From Leptasterias polaris (lineage: Eukaryota; Echinodermata; Asteroidea; Forcipulatida; Asteriidae): 64,000 nucleotides of DNA. The DNA is taken from positions 682,001-746,000 of the forward strand of contig JAZGTN010000074.1 in assembly GCA_037783415.1 (NCBI GenBank), given 5' to 3'. The notes under the pieces were generated by a model. The model was not told where the DNA came from and did no database searches. It saw only the letters and a list, made by a program, of their open reading frames with translations. The position numbers were made by a program, and so were the translations under genes. Numbering within the stretch: position 1 is the first letter of the stretch; each line of letters starts with the position of its first letter. Below, one piece after another: positions 62,731-64,000 of this stretch.

Positions 62731-64000
62731 CTACAAACAAACATCAATCAACCAAAAATAATTCAGCTCTTTAATTTGATTTGCAGCATGAATTCTTGCA
62801 TGTACATGTATGTACTAAGACAAGTAATTCAAATGTGATGTGTCAGAAAATGCAGGGCCAAATGCTGGAACAGCAGTGGTCTTATCAATTGATAAGTAGA
62901 ACCAATATATATGCAGAGCAGTTTAGTACAGCATCAAATATCATAACAATTTCCTCAGATTATAACAAACAAACACAAGGCCTTTTCAAACTACAGAAAA
63001 TCGCTGTGCTAGACACGGGTTCGAACTGATTAATCTGAAATGACCTTTTTCACCATGTTCACACTACAATATTTCAACATGGTGTTGTCCAGAGTAGAGT
63101 GCTCAAATGGTCTTGAAACCAACCATGCTCAGGAGGAGGGTTGAGAGCTTTTGATCCGTGTTAAAAATTCTAACACGTGTCGAAAGTCACAGTGAACACC
63201 CCTGGGTTAATTTGTTACCCGAGTGGAGTGCGTGCATCATCAATAAGTAATTTTGTTTTAGTAGATTGAACAAGCGATGGGAGATTCATAGCAATCAGAT
63301 GTATCTTCACTTGTGATTAGAAAGGAGACCAAAGTTCTTGTAGTTTTCCAATTTTCATGCAGAAAAACAATGATTGAATGCAAACTGCAGTTAATACTAA
63401 CAAATCCAGACCACAATTATTTCTTATTTTGCAAGCTGGAGGCATCAGTGGAGTTGTAAAACCTGAAAACACTGTTGCTCAGTTCATAAACAAAAAACAA
63501 TCTACATTTATGAGTAAAACAAGAATGCAGTATGGTACATTGCAAACCAGTTGACTTTGACTAGACAGTAAATCTGCAAAGCCATACCGCACAGAGCGAC
63601 TTTAATTTACATACAATAGCGCGCAAAACAATTTTCCTATCGACTATCGAAATTCCTAAATAGTGTGTAACAAATATTCCCTTTGGCTGACTTTGCTATT
63701 CAATATAGGCAAAAGGCTTAATGGACTGGTTCTAAAAATCCTAATGTTCAATTGTAATAAACCTTTGATTATAGCAGTCTGGGGACAAAGAACAAAGGCT
63801 AGTGCACTTAACTTTGCTGCACGATGGGGAAACTCAACATTCCATGCAGCAAGCTTCGTTATTGCAAGGAGGAACAATTGGTTATTGCTTACAATTTGCA
63901 ATAATTTTTTAAGGGTACATAGATCAGACATAAACCAAAATTCGTCGGAGCTCTGTGCACCAGAACAGTGCAAGCAACCCAGAAAGCCTAGTTTATTTAT
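62731..64000. other. GBE1 intron, right edge of the window
   Basis: No exon with branching-enzyme similarity was found here. The short open frames do not resemble known families. Confidence 0.5.

Overview
The window is animal nuclear DNA: genes with GT-AG introns, non-LTR and LTR retrotransposons, tRNA-derived SINEs, MITEs and large intronic satellites. The density of TGTACATGTA-type words, the AGGCCTA words and the SINE families fit a marine deuterostome, most likely an echinoderm. That taxonomic call is inference. There is no bacterial operon, CRISPR array or rRNA gene here.

Two host genes lie tail to tail. On the plus strand is a four-exon MAP1LC3 (ATG8/LC3 autophagy) gene with coding exons at 2163-2199, 13967-14022, 14403-14509 and 15578-15737. 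It encodes 119 aa and ends directly on the glycine that is conjugated to lipid. On the minus strand is the 3' two thirds of the glycogen branching enzyme gene (GBE1): ten coding exons from 62730 down to the stop at 18829, about 471 codons, with all four GH13 catalytic regions. Its 5' exons lie beyond the right edge.

Most of the sequence is repeats inside introns. LC3 intron 1 (11.8 kb) holds a pair of ~440 bp direct repeats, a tRNA-derived SINE cut by a hAT end, and a TA-flanked DNA transposon (4141-13321) that was itself split by a young BEL/Pao retrotransposon (5665-13082, LTRs 682/679 bp, TSD ATTAG). A LINE fragment ends about 300 bp upstream of the LC3 start codon.

The three largest GBE1 introns each carry one very large insert. 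These are a perfect 55-bp satellite of about 143 copies (23242-31106), a 56-bp satellite of 127 copies (32899-40027), and an 8.0-kb Ty3/Gypsy-type element (41868-49898). The 56-bp unit matches the tail of a tRNA-derived SINE sitting beside the array, and the array contains a ~47-unit higher-order duplication. The smaller introns hold hAT, piggyBac-like, TA-type and foldback elements, several with readable target-site duplications.

The most unusual item is the Gypsy-type element. Its Gag begins with a ComEA-like helix-hairpin-helix DNA-binding motif. A third ORF between pol and the 3' LTR encodes a zinc-finger/TatD-type nuclease in which all the metal-binding motifs can be read (one frameshift near its end). 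Meanwhile pol in this copy has lost reverse transcriptase, carries an in-frame stop and has an altered protease motif. An LTR element that pairs an HhH-Gag with a TatD nuclease is the best candidate here for an undescribed system.
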